DNA of 45,113 nt from Chelonobacter oris. Its GTDB lineage: Bacteria; Pseudomonadota; Gammaproteobacteria; Enterobacterales; Pasteurellaceae. The stretch covers positions 1 to 45,113 of the forward strand of contig NZ_JSUM01000017.1 in NCBI RefSeq assembly GCF_000772535.1, read 5' to 3'. Shown here piece after piece: positions 28,179 through 36,569 of the stretch. Numbering within the stretch: position 1 is the stretch's first letter; each line of letters begins with the position of its first letter. The translations under genes were made by a program, and so were the position numbers. The notes under the pieces are model-generated. The model did no database searches, was not told where the DNA came from, and saw nothing but the letters and a program-made list of their open reading frames with translations.

Positions 28179-30563
28179 TTAATTATTTTTGATATCCGTA
28201 AGATTAATTTTATTATTCGAACTTGTGATGCCGTTCACAATCAGTGTTCTTTTTTCTCCAACAGGCAGCGTTAATGATATTTCCGTATAATCGGGAATAA
28301 AAGTGCCTTTTTTATGAATGGTAAGATCTATCTTATTCTCGGAGCAAGTCATCTTCAATTCCAAACAGAGATATTCATTTTTTAAATAATTGAAACTGGT
28401 GCCGTCATCGTCAAATAACGTTATCGTTGTACTGCCTTTATCCGGAAACGGCATAATGAGCAATTCACGTTGATTGTCTTGTCGAGTATTTTTGAGGTTT
28501 ATTCCCGATAATGGAAGAATACTGCCGGCTTTAATAAACAAGGGTATTCTTTCAAGCGGAGCATCAGCCGTGACGGTTTGTTTTCCTGCAAACCATTGAT
28601 GTGTATAGAAATCATACCATCCGTACTGATTATTCGGTAAATAAACTTCGCGTGTAATCTGTTGCGCTTCAACAACTGAAGCAACCAATAAATCTTGTCC
28701 TAAAAGATAATCGTCATTTTCCTCAAAGGTTTTACTGTCCGATTCATGGTCAAGAAAAGTCGGTCTTAGCATAGGTTCATGTTCATGGTGTGCTTTCCAC
28801 AACAAATTATAGAGATATGGCATTAACCGATAACGCAATTTAATGGCTTCACGAATAATCGGCGTTACTTCGGGATACATCCAAGGTTCATTAACCGTTT
28901 GGTCGTCATTCCAAGAGTGAATGGTGAAACGCGGGTGCATAACACCATTTTGCACCCAGCGTACAAATAACTCGGGATCCGGTTTATTGCCGGAAAATCC
29001 GCCGACATCATGGCCGACATTATAAAGACCCGACAGGCTCATGCCTAATCCCATTTTGATATTATAACGTAGCGTATTCCAATTGGTACGATTATCGCCG
29101 GACCAGGTTTGTACATAGCGGTTCATGCCCGGCGAGCCGGAGCGTGAAATAAGATAAGGGCGAATATTCGGGGCATATTCCGTTTGCGCTTCGTAAGAGG
29201 CTTTCATCATTAATAACGGCTGTAAAGGCCGAATCAATTTAATCGGCAATCCTTTACCAAAATAATGGCATTTGGCGTTATTATCCCAAACTTCAAATTC
29301 ATTATTATCATTCCAAGTCGAATCAATGCCGTATTCAAGTAACTGTTTTTTAATGTTATTCTTCCACCAAGAAATAGTATTCGGATTGGTGAAATCTAAA
29401 TGGGATCCTTCATCATCCCAAAAAACAGAAATTTCCGGATGATCGGATTCAGAATCTTTGATAAACAGACCTGCTTGCGCAACTTCATTGTATTTGGGGT
29501 GGTCATGTAATAAACAAGGCTTGATATTGGCAGCCAATTTCATTCCGGCGTTGTGGAAATAAGCGCTCATCTCTTTCGGCTGCGGCACTTTGTCATGATT
29601 CCAGTGGAAGACATAGCGCTTATCGCCGATTGAAGTATAGCCGGACGATAACTGAAATGAGTCACACGGAATCGTATGTTGATGGCATAAATCAACAAAT
29701 TTTTTTAATTGCTCTTGCGCATCGGGGGCATCGGTATAATGCATGGTGGAGCCGCTATACCCCAGACTCCATTTAGGGCCAAAAGCAGTTCCTCCGGTTA
29801 ATGCCGTATATTTTTTGGTCACATCCAGAATTCGAGGCCCCAACATCATATAATAATCAAGATCACCGTCTTCCGCTTGATAACTGCGGTAATAACTATG
29901 ATAGTTATCAATTTCGCTGCCTAATCTGAACCAGCAAGAGGCCAAATTATCATAATACAAACCGTAGCTGACCTCTTCTGTGTGGGTAATATAAAAAGGA
30001 ATGTGTTTATACAGCGGATCAGTCGTTTCAGCGTTATAACCCATCGCATCTAAATTACGCATTTCAAAACGCCGTCCGTGGCGATTCAAATTGCCTGTTT
30101 TTTCGCCCAAACCATAATAGTGTTCGGATACGTTTCGCTGTAAAAAATGTGAAATTTGAGGACTGGAAATACCGAATAAGTAAGCGCCCGTTTTGCGATC
30201 CGCAACAAACGTTCGCCACTCACCGTCATGGTTATATTGCCATTCTAGCCATAGAGGCCGGTGTACAATCACTTTAAGCCGTCCGGTTTCAATTGCAATA
30301 CCGCTCTTATGCTCGGTTACCGAATAGGCAGGCAGTGAGAAGTGATCCGGAAGCCAGCGATCACGCCCTTGCCACGCAATATCCGTCTGATTTGGGGTAA
30401 CCGCCCAGGTTTGTGGAACTCTGAAATTATCGTGCTGACTAAATACAACACGGAAGATATCGTCTTCCAATACAAAAATATGTAATTTCCAATGGTATTC
30501 GCACTGTATATCAATACGATTATTGTCTTGATTCAGTAACTGCCAATTTTTCAATGTTTTCAT
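28179..30563 (-). CDS. Glycoside hydrolase family 31 (alpha-glycosidase) in the uronate operon
   Basis: Cytoplasmic enzyme of 794 residues without signal peptide. Order of parts: N-terminal beta-sandwich (about 1-245) with YGLGEKTG at 150-157, a (beta/alpha)8 barrel (about 255-590), then C-terminal beta domains. The GH31 nucleophile is Asp419 in STWNDNNEFE and the acid/base is Asp490 in WSGDN. The NDNNE form replaces the usual DMNEP, so the exact activity cannot be read from the family. GH31 includes alpha-glucosidases, alpha-xylosidases and sulfoquinovosidases. It sits between uxuR and TRAP M, so it probably trims an imported alpha-glycoside of a uronate; that is inference. No uptake signal occurs here. 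Confidence 0.9.
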   Translation of the reverse strand: MKTLKNWQLLNQDNNRIDIQCEYHWKLHIFVLEDDIFRVVFSQHDNFRVPQTWAVTPNQTDIAWQGRDRWLPDHFSLPAYSVTEHKSGIAIETGRLKVIVHRPLWLEWQYNHDGEWRTFVADRKTGAYLFGISSPQISHFLQRNVSEHYYGLGEKTGNLNRHGRRFEMRNLDAMGYNAETTDPLYKHIPFYITHTEEVSYGLYYDNLASCWFRLGSEIDNYHSYYRSYQAEDGDLDYYMMLGPRILDVTKKYTALTGGTAFGPKWSLGYSGSTMHYTDAPDAQEQLKKFVDLCHQHTIPCDSFQLSSGYTSIGDKRYVFHWNHDKVPQPKEMSAYFHNAGMKLAANIKPCLLHDHPKYNEVAQAGLFIKDSESDHPEISVFWDDEGSHLDFTNPNTISWWKNNIKKQLLEYGIDSTWNDNNEFEVWDNNAKCHYFGKGLPIKLIRPLQPLLMMKASYEAQTEYAPNIRPYLISRSGSPGMNRYVQTWSGDNRTNWNTLRYNIKMGLGMSLSGLYNVGHDVGGFSGNKPDPELFVRWVQNGVMHPRFTIHSWNDDQTVNEPWMYPEVTPIIREAIKLRYRLMPYLYNLLWKAHHEHEPMLRPTFLDHESDSKTFEENDDYLLGQDLLVASVVEAQQITREVYLPNNQYGWYDFYTHQWFAGKQTVTADAPLERIPLFIKAGSILPLSGINLKNTRQDNQRELLIMPFPDKGSTTITLFDDDGTSFNYLKNEYLCLELKMTCSENKIDLTIHKKGTFIPDYTEISLTLPVGEKRTLIVNGITSSNNKINLTDIKNN

Positions 30564-30580
30564 TTTGATATCCCGCCCAA

Positions 30581-31882
30581 TTAATATCCTAAGAAAATAC
30601 GTGGAAGCGCTAAACTCAATTCAGGAATAAATGTGACTAACATCAATGCTACGATCAGCACTGCATAAAACGGTAGTAGGGGTTTGATCACTCGATCAAT
30701 CCTGACGCCACCGACTGAGCAGCCGATGAATAACGCGCTGCCGACCGGTGGAGTACAGATGCCGATAGATAAGTTAAACGCCATTAATACCCCGAAATGT
30801 ACCGGATCCATGCCCAATTCGGTCACGATCGGGAAAAAGATCGGTGTGAAAATTAACAGTGCCGGCGTCATGTCCATAAAAATACCGACCACCAATAAAA
30901 TAATGTTGATGATCAACAAAATCACGATAGGGTTTTCTGAGATATTCAATAAAGCATCGCTGATAGTATAAGGAATATCGGCATTTGCCATTGCCCATGA
31001 CATTCCCATTGACGTACCGATTAATAAAAGAACAATCGATGTGGTGACGACGGAATCCAGAATAATTTTTGGGAGCTGCTTGAGTGAGACTTCCCGGTAA
31101 AAAATAACCGCCAGAACCAATGTATAAACTACGGCAAACGCAGAGGCTTCCGTTGCGGTAAAAATACCGCCGACAATCCCGCCCATAATGACGACGATTA
31201 AGCCGAGACTTGGTAAGGCATCTAAGGTTTTTTTGATCGCTTCCGATTTACTGGGTTTTGGTGAGACGGGATAATTTCGTTTTTTAGCAATAAACCCTAT
31301 AACCAACATGATGGATAATCCCATCAGAATGCCCGGAATATAGCCGGCCAAGAATAAGGCGCCGATAGACGTGCCGCCGGAAATCAGAGAGTAAACGATA
31401 AACGTATTACTCGGTGGGATCAATAATCCTGTCGGGGAAGAGGTGATGTTGACCGCCGCGGAAAAAGCCGGATCATATCCTTCTTTTCTTTGCAACGGCG
31501 CCATCGTACCGCCGACAGCTGCGGCTGAGGCAACGGCGGAACCGGAAATAGAGCCGAACATCATATTTGCCAAGACATTGACATGAGCCAGCGACCCCGG
31601 CAAGCGACCACCTATTACTTTGGCAAATTCAATTAATCTGAGTGCGATCCCTCCTCGATTCATAATATTGCCGGCCAGAATAAAAAACGGAATGGCCAAC
31701 AATGAAAAACTATCCAGACCTGAAGCCATTTTTTGTGAAATAACGGTAATCGCAGCATCAAAAGGAATTGACAGCATGATGGTGATTAAAGAAGCGAGCC
31801 CGATAGAAAACGATATCGGCACGCCGGCAAAGAGAAGGAAAAAGAATGTAGAGCAAAGTACAATAACGGTAGACCATTCCAT
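30581..31882 (-). CDS. TRAP transporter large permease subunit (DctM family), uronate locus
   Basis: Sodium-coupled transport subunit, 433 residues with about 12 hydrophobic helices. GVPISFSIGLA, FGSISGSAVASAAAVGGTM and FMDMTPALLIFTPIFFPIV are the family marks. It is closely related to the M subunit at 1958-3262 but with normal base composition. AAAAGGT precedes the ATG. The order on the minus strand is Q, M, GH31, uxuR, uxuA, eda. The matching receptor gene is on the other strand at 32637. Confidence 0.92.
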   Translation of the reverse strand: MEWSTVIVLCSTFFFLLFAGVPISFSIGLASLITIMLSIPFDAAITVISQKMASGLDSFSLLAIPFFILAGNIMNRGGIALRLIEFAKVIGGRLPGSLAHVNVLANMMFGSISGSAVASAAAVGGTMAPLQRKEGYDPAFSAAVNITSSPTGLLIPPSNTFIVYSLISGGTSIGALFLAGYIPGILMGLSIMLVIGFIAKKRNYPVSPKPSKSEAIKKTLDALPSLGLIVVIMGGIVGGIFTATEASAFAVVYTLVLAVIFYREVSLKQLPKIILDSVVTTSIVLLLIGTSMGMSWAMANADIPYTISDALLNISENPIVILLIINIILLVVGIFMDMTPALLIFTPIFFPIVTELGMDPVHFGVLMAFNLSIGICTPPVGSALFIGCSVGGVRIDRVIKPLLPFYAVLIVALMLVTFIPELSLALPRIFLGY

Positions 31883-31913
31883 ATTATTTACCTTTTATTT
31901 ATTAGGATACGGG

Positions 31914-32390
31914 TTAAAAGCGTAGATCGTTCAAAATATCTCTGATGAGATAAATCAGCATAAAAAGCCCACTGAGCGGAATAGCAAAATAAACCCACCC
32001 CATTTGAATGCCTAAAACGGGCGAAATTTGCCCCCCGCCCATCGTATCCAATACCAGTTTTCCACCGCCATAGCACATAATCAGCACCGTAAATGATAGG
32101 CTGGCAATATGGATAAAGAGATTAAGAGATTTTTGTTTTTTCGGAAATGCATCCAATTTTGTTAGAAGCAAATCAATTGCAAGATGCTTTTTTTGCCCTA
32201 GTGCATAGGCTGCACCGATTAGCCCGACCCAAATAAACAAGAAGCGGGCAATCTCATCGGTATAAGTACTCGGTTGACTCAGCACGTAGCGTGAAAATAC
32301 CTGCCACACCACACAAACGACCAAAAGAACGCTTAACGTAACGCATAGGGCGGATAGCGCTTTATCTATTGTTGATATGAATTTAGCCAT
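31914..32390 (-). CDS. TRAP transporter small permease subunit (DctQ family), uronate locus
   Basis: 158 residues with four membrane segments. QVFSRYVLSQPSTYTDEIAR and GAAYALGQKKHLAIDLL are typical of DctQ and align closely with the Q subunit at 1504. First gene of the minus-strand operon; AAGGGAT precedes the ATG. A UxuR-like palindrome and a sigma70-type promoter lie immediately upstream. Confidence 0.9.
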   Translation of the reverse strand: MAKFISTIDKALSALCVTLSVLLVVCVVWQVFSRYVLSQPSTYTDEIARFLFIWVGLIGAAYALGQKKHLAIDLLLTKLDAFPKKQKSLNLFIHIASLSFTVLIMCYGGGKLVLDTMGGGQISPVLGIQMGWVYFAIPLSGLFMLIYLIRDILNDLRF

Positions 32391-32427
32391 AATATCCCTT
32401 AATAAAAAATAATAGTAGTTTTGTTTT

Positions 32428-32445
32428 ATTTTGGCATACCAAAAT
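32428..32445. promoter_or_regulatory. Presumed UxuR operator
   Basis: ATTTTGGCATACCAAAAT is a near-perfect palindrome similar to the TTGGTATACCAA-type sites I recall for E. coli UxuR/ExuR. It overlaps the -10 element and start point of the minus-strand promoter, so bound repressor would block the TRAP QM-GH31-uxuR-uxuA-eda operon. Confidence 0.7.
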
Positions 32446-32470
32446 ATACAGAAAGGGGATTTTTAGGCAA
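32443..32470 (-). promoter_or_regulatory. Promoter of the minus-strand uronate operon
   Basis: On the minus strand, TTGCCT (32470-32465) and TATATT (32448-32443) with a 16-base spacer. The predicted start falls within the operator palindrome. Confidence 0.55.
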
Positions 32471-32487
32471 TTGGAAATTATTTATTT

Positions 32488-32503
32488 TGTGATCTGGTTC
32501 ACC
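32488..32503. promoter_or_regulatory. CRP-like site between the divergent uronate operons
   Basis: TGTGA-TCTGGT-TCACC, one mismatch to the CRP consensus. It sits between the two divergent promoters and could serve both, linking the uronate genes to catabolite control. Confidence 0.6.
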
Positions 32504-32519
32504 AATATGCTTATATTGG
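32502..32519. promoter_or_regulatory. CCAATAT-N4-ATATTGG palindrome in the TRAP P promoter region
   Basis: Seven-base arms separated by GCTT, next to the CRP-like site. It shares TTGG/CCAA ends with the UxuR-like box but has a different centre. It could be a diverged UxuR site or the target of another regulator. A candidate promoter (TTGATC 32521-32526, TACGAT 32543-32548) lies just downstream. Confidence 0.4.
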
Positions 32520-32636
32520 CTTGATCTCTTGAGAATAGCTTGTACGATTTCGGCTAACCACGACCAAAGAAACAGATCAGGATTGTGGGCAAAACGCTTA
32601 ACTATACTGAGCAGTAACCAAAACGGAGACTCTTTT

Positions 32637-33626
32637 ATGTTTACCAAGAAAAATATTCTTTCATGTGCTTTAGCCGCCATTTTATCGACAGGCCTCGCCT
32701 TCAGTGCCGCCGCAAAAACGACATTAAAATTAAGCCATAACAACGATAAAACACATCCAGTGCATATCTCCATGCAGTATATGGCCGATGAAGTCAAAAA
32801 ATTAACCGATGGCGAAGTGGTTGTTCGTATCTATCCGAATAGCCAGCTCGGCACTCAACGCGAATCAATGGAATTGTTACAATCCGGCTCGCTGGATATG
32901 GCAAAATCCAATGCCAGTGAATTGGAAACATTTGAAAGCGCATATGGCGCATATAACCTGCCTTATTTATTCCGTAATGCGGATCACTATTACCGAGTTC
33001 TGGCCGATGATGACATCGGACAAAAGATCTTAGCCTCTTCTAAAGGCAAAGGATTTATCGGTTTGACTTACTATGACGGCGGTGCGCGCAGTTTTTACGC
33101 CAATAAACCGATTCTTTCTCCGGCGGATTTGGTCGGCATGAAAATCCGTGTACAACCAAGCCCAAGTGCGGTTGAAATGATTAAATTAATGGGTGCTTCA
33201 CCAACGCCGCTGGCTTACGGGGAACTCTATACCGCCTTACAACAGAAAGTCGTTGATGGCGCTGAAAACAACCCGACGGCATTAACGTTGGCACGTCACG
33301 GCGAAGTAGCAAAATATTACAGTCAGGACGAACATACCATGATTCCCGATGTGTTGGTTATCGGTGAAAAAGCCTGGGCTAAATTAACGCCAGAACAGCA
33401 ACATGCATTAAAACAAGCTGCTGATGCTTCAATGATGTATCACAAAGATTTATGGATAAAAATGATTGCGGAAAATGTTCAGGAAGCCAAAGATAAAATG
33501 GGAGTTGAATTTGTTGAAGTTGAAAAGCAACCCTTTATCGATGCGGTAAAAAGTATGCACGATAAAGCGTTAAGCAATCCGACTATCGGTGAATACATCC
33601 AAAAAATTGATGCTCTAGTGGAATAA
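32637..33626 (+). CDS. TRAP transporter substrate-binding protein (DctP family), uronate locus
   Basis: Periplasmic receptor, 329 residues from ATG 32637 (CGGAGA upstream; the longer in-frame opening from 32529 has no ribosome site and would bury the signal peptide). The signal peptide is residues 1-26 (cleavage at SAAA-KTT). The carboxylate-binding Arg171 is seen in MKIRVQPSP, with VDGAENNP following. Neighbours for glucuronate breakdown make a hexuronate or uronate-containing glycoside the likely ligand. It is divergent from its own Q and M subunits and is followed by a strong terminator before uxuB. Confidence 0.92.
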   Translation: MFTKKNILSCALAAILSTGLAFSAAAKTTLKLSHNNDKTHPVHISMQYMADEVKKLTDGEVVVRIYPNSQLGTQRESMELLQSGSLDMAKSNASELETFESAYGAYNLPYLFRNADHYYRVLADDDIGQKILASSKGKGFIGLTYYDGGARSFYANKPILSPADLVGMKIRVQPSPSAVEMIKLMGASPTPLAYGELYTALQQKVVDGAENNPTALTLARHGEVAKYYSQDEHTMIPDVLVIGEKAWAKLTPEQQHALKQAADASMMYHKDLWIKMIAENVQEAKDKMGVEFVEVEKQPFIDAVKSMHDKALSNPTIGEYIQKIDALVE

Positions 33627-33641
33627 ATAACAAAATATATC

Positions 33642-33678
33642 AAGAGGATACTGATTTTTAGAACAGTATCCTCTTTTT
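33642..33678 (+). terminator. Strong terminator between TRAP P and uxuB
   Basis: AAGAGGATACTG and CAGTATCCTCTT pair over 12 bases with a 10-base loop, then a T-run. Only about 26 bases separate it from uxuB and no promoter is visible there, so uxuB-uxaC-kdgK probably depend on read-through while the receptor is made in excess. Confidence 0.88.
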
Positions 33679-33704
33679 ATAAAACAACGGATTAAGGAAA
33701 TGGT

Positions 33705-35153
33705 ATGAATGAAACCCAACAAATGACCTATGCTAAAAACAGCCTGCAAAGCAAAATCCTCCATCTCGGTTTCGGGGCGTTCCATCGTGCGCACCAAGCG
33801 TTATTTGCCGATCAACTGGCACGGATTTCAGACAGTGATTGGGGTTATGCCGAAGTAAATTTAATTGGTGGCGAAAGCCTGATCAACTTACTGAAAAAGC
33901 AGAATCTACAATATTGCGTATTGGAAAAAGGCAACGGCAAAAGTACTGCAAGAATCATCAATTCGGTTTGTGAAGCGTTACACGCGCAACTGGACGGTGT
34001 TGAAGCCGTGTTGGAAAAAATGGCGGAGCCGCAGATCGCCATTGTGTCGCTGACCGTCACCGAAAAAGGGTATTGCACCGATCTGGCGACCGGAAAACTG
34101 GATCTGAATAATCCGTTGATTCAGCAGGATTTAGCCCATCCGCAACAACCAGTCTCGGCTATCGGCTATATTGTCGAAGCGCTGCGCCGCCGTAAAATAC
34201 GCAATCTCGAACCGTTCACTGTAATGTCTTGCGACAATGTGATGGAAAACGGGCATATTGCCAAAAGTGCGGTTTTAGGATTGGCATACCAAATTGATAA
34301 TGCGTTAGCACAATGGATTGAACAGAATGTTACTTTCCCTTGCACCATGGTGGATCGGATTGTACCGGCGGCAACGGAAGAAACCTTGCAAGAGATTGCT
34401 GATATTTTAGGCTATGACGATCCGTGCGGCATTGCCTGTGAAGAATTCAAACAATGGGTCATTGAAGATAATTTTGTTGCCGGTCGCCCACAGTGGGAAT
34501 GGGTCGGTGCCGAACTGGTACAAGACGTGCGTCCGTTTGAGCAAATGAAATTACGTATGCTAAACGGCAGCCATTCATTCTTGGCCTATCTGGGCTATTT
34601 GGGCGGCTATCAACATATTTCCGATACCATGCAAGACCCTCATTATCGGCGGGCAGCATTAAACCTAATGCTGAATGAACAGGCGCCGACGCTTTCAATG
34701 CCGGAAGGCATCGATTTGCGCCGTTATGCCGATTTACTGATCGAGCGCTTCACCAACCCGAGTCTGAAGCACCGCACTTGGCAAATTGCAATGGACGGTA
34801 GCCAAAAATTACCGCCGCGCTTATTGGAATCCATCGCTTTTCATCTGGAAAACCAAACGCCATTCCCATTGTTGGCTCTGACTGTCGCAGGTTGGATTCG
34901 TTATGTCAGCGGCACTGATGAAAATAATCAGCCAATTGAAGTTAAAGATCCAATGGCAGAACAGTTTGCAGCGATTTATGCCAAGTGCGGTTTGAATGTC
35001 GCGGTGGTGGATGAATTACTGAAATTGGAGAATATTTTCCCTGCTGATTTGGCTGCCAATCCGACTTTTGTCGCACAAGTACACATGGCATACCAAACGT
35101 TGCTTGAACAAGGTGCCCGTCAAGCGGTGGCTGCCTATTTAGTGCAGGAGTAA
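33705..35153 (+). CDS. uxuB: Fructuronate reductase (D-mannonate oxidoreductase)
   Basis: NADH-dependent cytoplasmic enzyme reducing D-fructuronate to D-mannonate. 482 residues (E. coli UxuB 486), of the polyol-specific long-chain dehydrogenase family. The N-terminal nucleotide-binding part has LHLGFGAFHRAHQALFADQL; the catalytic lysine region is seen in EQMKLRMLNGSHSFLAYLGYL. Its place between uxuA-type and uxaC genes favours UxuB over mannitol dehydrogenase. AAGGAAA precedes the ATG. uxaC begins three bases after its stop. Two UxuR-like sequences lie inside, at 34280 and 35086. Confidence 0.95.
   Translation: MNETQQMTYAKNSLQSKILHLGFGAFHRAHQALFADQLARISDSDWGYAEVNLIGGESLINLLKKQNLQYCVLEKGNGKSTARIINSVCEALHAQLDGVEAVLEKMAEPQIAIVSLTVTEKGYCTDLATGKLDLNNPLIQQDLAHPQQPVSAIGYIVEALRRRKIRNLEPFTVMSCDNVMENGHIAKSAVLGLAYQIDNALAQWIEQNVTFPCTMVDRIVPAATEETLQEIADILGYDDPCGIACEEFKQWVIEDNFVAGRPQWEWVGAELVQDVRPFEQMKLRMLNGSHSFLAYLGYLGGYQHISDTMQDPHYRRAALNLMLNEQAPTLSMPEGIDLRRYADLLIERFTNPSLKHRTWQIAMDGSQKLPPRLLESIAFHLENQTPFPLLALTVAGWIRYVSGTDENNQPIEVKDPMAEQFAAIYAKCGLNVAVVDELLKLENIFPADLAANPTFVAQVHMAYQTLLEQGARQAVAAYLVQE
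34280..34295. promoter_or_regulatory. UxuR-like palindrome inside uxuB
   Basis: ATTGGCATACCAAATT contains the same TTGGCATACCAA core as the site at the TRAP Q promoter, within uxuB codons for LAYQ. A related 11-base TGGCATACCAA occurs again at 35086-35096 near the end of uxuB. Confidence 0.35.
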
Positions 35154-35156
35154 AAT

Positions 35157-36560
35157 ATGAAAGCATTTATGTGTGAAAATTTTTTACTGTCATCCGAAAC
35201 TGCGCGCCGCTTGTATCATGATTATGCCGCCGAACAACCAATTTTCGATTATCACTGTCATTTAAATCCAAAAGACATTGCTGAAAATCGCCAATTTGCA
35301 GATTTAAGCGAAATTTGGTTAGAGGGCGATCATTATAAATGGCGTGCATTGCGCACTGCCGGTGTAGAAGAACGTTTGATCACCGGCAATGCAAGCAATT
35401 ATGAGAAATATCAAGCATGGGCAAAAACGGTGCCGCAGTGTATCGGCAATCCGATTTATCACTGGACACATTTAGAGCTGCGCCGTCCGTTCGGTATTAA
35501 CAATACTCTGTTTAATCCGCAAAATGCCGATAAAATTTGGCAGCAATGCAACGAAATGCTGCAAGATAGTCGATTTTCGGCACGCGGCATTATGCAACAA
35601 ATGAATGTTAAACTGGCTGGCACAACCGATGATCCGATTGATACGCTGCAATATCATAAAGACATCGCCGACGATGCTTCTTTTGATATTGAAGTCGTGC
35701 CGAGTTTCCGTCCGGATAAAATCTTCAAAATCGAATTACCGCAATTTAATGAGTATTTAGCGCAACTTAGTGCGGTCAGTGAAGTGGAGATTATAACCTT
35801 TGCCGATTTGCAACAAGCCGTATTGAGTCGCTTGGCACATTTTGATTTACACGGCTGCAAATCTGCCGATCATGGTATTGAAATTTTACGTTATGCACCT
35901 ATTCCGGCAGAAAGCGAACTGGATAATATTCTGAAATTACGCAGAAATAATCAGCCGTTAAGCGAACTGCAAATCGCACAATTCAGCACGGCTGTTTTAG
36001 TGTGGCTGGGTGAACAATATCATCGCCTGAATTGGATTATGCAGCTGCATATTGGCGCACTACGCAATAATAACACCCGAATGTTCAAGCTGTTAGGCGC
36101 GGATGTCGGCTTTGACTCCATCGCCGACCGCACTTTTGCCGAACCGTTATCTCGTTTATTGGACAACATCGATAAAAACGGCAAACTGCCGAAAACCATT
36201 ATCTATTGCTTAAACCCACGAGATAACGAAATGATCGCCAGTATGATTGGCAATTTTCAAGGCGGCGGTGTTGCAGGCAAGATTCAGTTTGGTTCAGGTT
36301 GGTGGTTTAATGATCAAAAAGACGGTATGGAGCGGCAACTGCAACAACTTTCGCAACTAGGCTTGTTAAGCCGGTTTGTCGGCATGCTGACTGATTCACG
36401 CAGCTTTTTATCATATACCCGCCATGAATATTTTCGACGTATTTTATGCGAAATGTTGGGACAATGGGTGGAAAAAGGTGAAGCACCGAATGATCTCAGC
36501 TTATTAGGCAATATGGTGCAAGACATTTGTTTTAATAATGCAAAAAACTACTTTAAATAA
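35157..36560 (+). CDS. uxaC: Glucuronate isomerase (uronate isomerase)
   Basis: Amidohydrolase-fold enzyme converting D-glucuronate to D-fructuronate (and D-galacturonate to D-tagaturonate). 467 residues, close to E. coli UxaC (470). The metal-binding pair His33/His35 is seen in [10 protein letters not shown]; other family parts are [44 protein letters not shown] and [19 protein letters not shown]. The ribosome site GGAG overlaps the uxuB tail. No uxaA or uxaB is present, so only the glucuronate branch is served by this locus. Confidence 0.97.
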   Translation: MKAFMCENFLLSSETARRLYHDYAAEQPIFDYHCHLNPKDIAENRQFADLSEIWLEGDHYKWRALRTAGVEERLITGNASNYEKYQAWAKTVPQCIGNPIYHWTHLELRRPFGINNTLFNPQNADKIWQQCNEMLQDSRFSARGIMQQMNVKLAGTTDDPIDTLQYHKDIADDASFDIEVVPSFRPDKIFKIELPQFNEYLAQLSAVSEVEIITFADLQQAVLSRLAHFDLHGCKSADHGIEILRYAPIPAESELDNILKLRRNNQPLSELQIAQFSTAVLVWLGEQYHRLNWIMQLHIGALRNNNTRMFKLLGADVGFDSIADRTFAEPLSRLLDNIDKNGKLPKTIIYCLNPRDNEMIASMIGNFQGGGVAGKIQFGSGWWFNDQKDGMERQLQQLSQLGLLSRFVGMLTDSRSFLSYTRHEYFRRILCEMLGQWVEKGEAPNDLSLLGNMVQDICFNNAKNYFK

Positions 36561-36569
36561 GGTGTTTGC

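Noticed and set aside
33705-35153. Mannitol dehydrogenase instead of UxuB
   Set aside because: Same superfamily, but position between TRAP P and uxaC, with uxuA and kdgK in the locus, fits fructuronate reductase.
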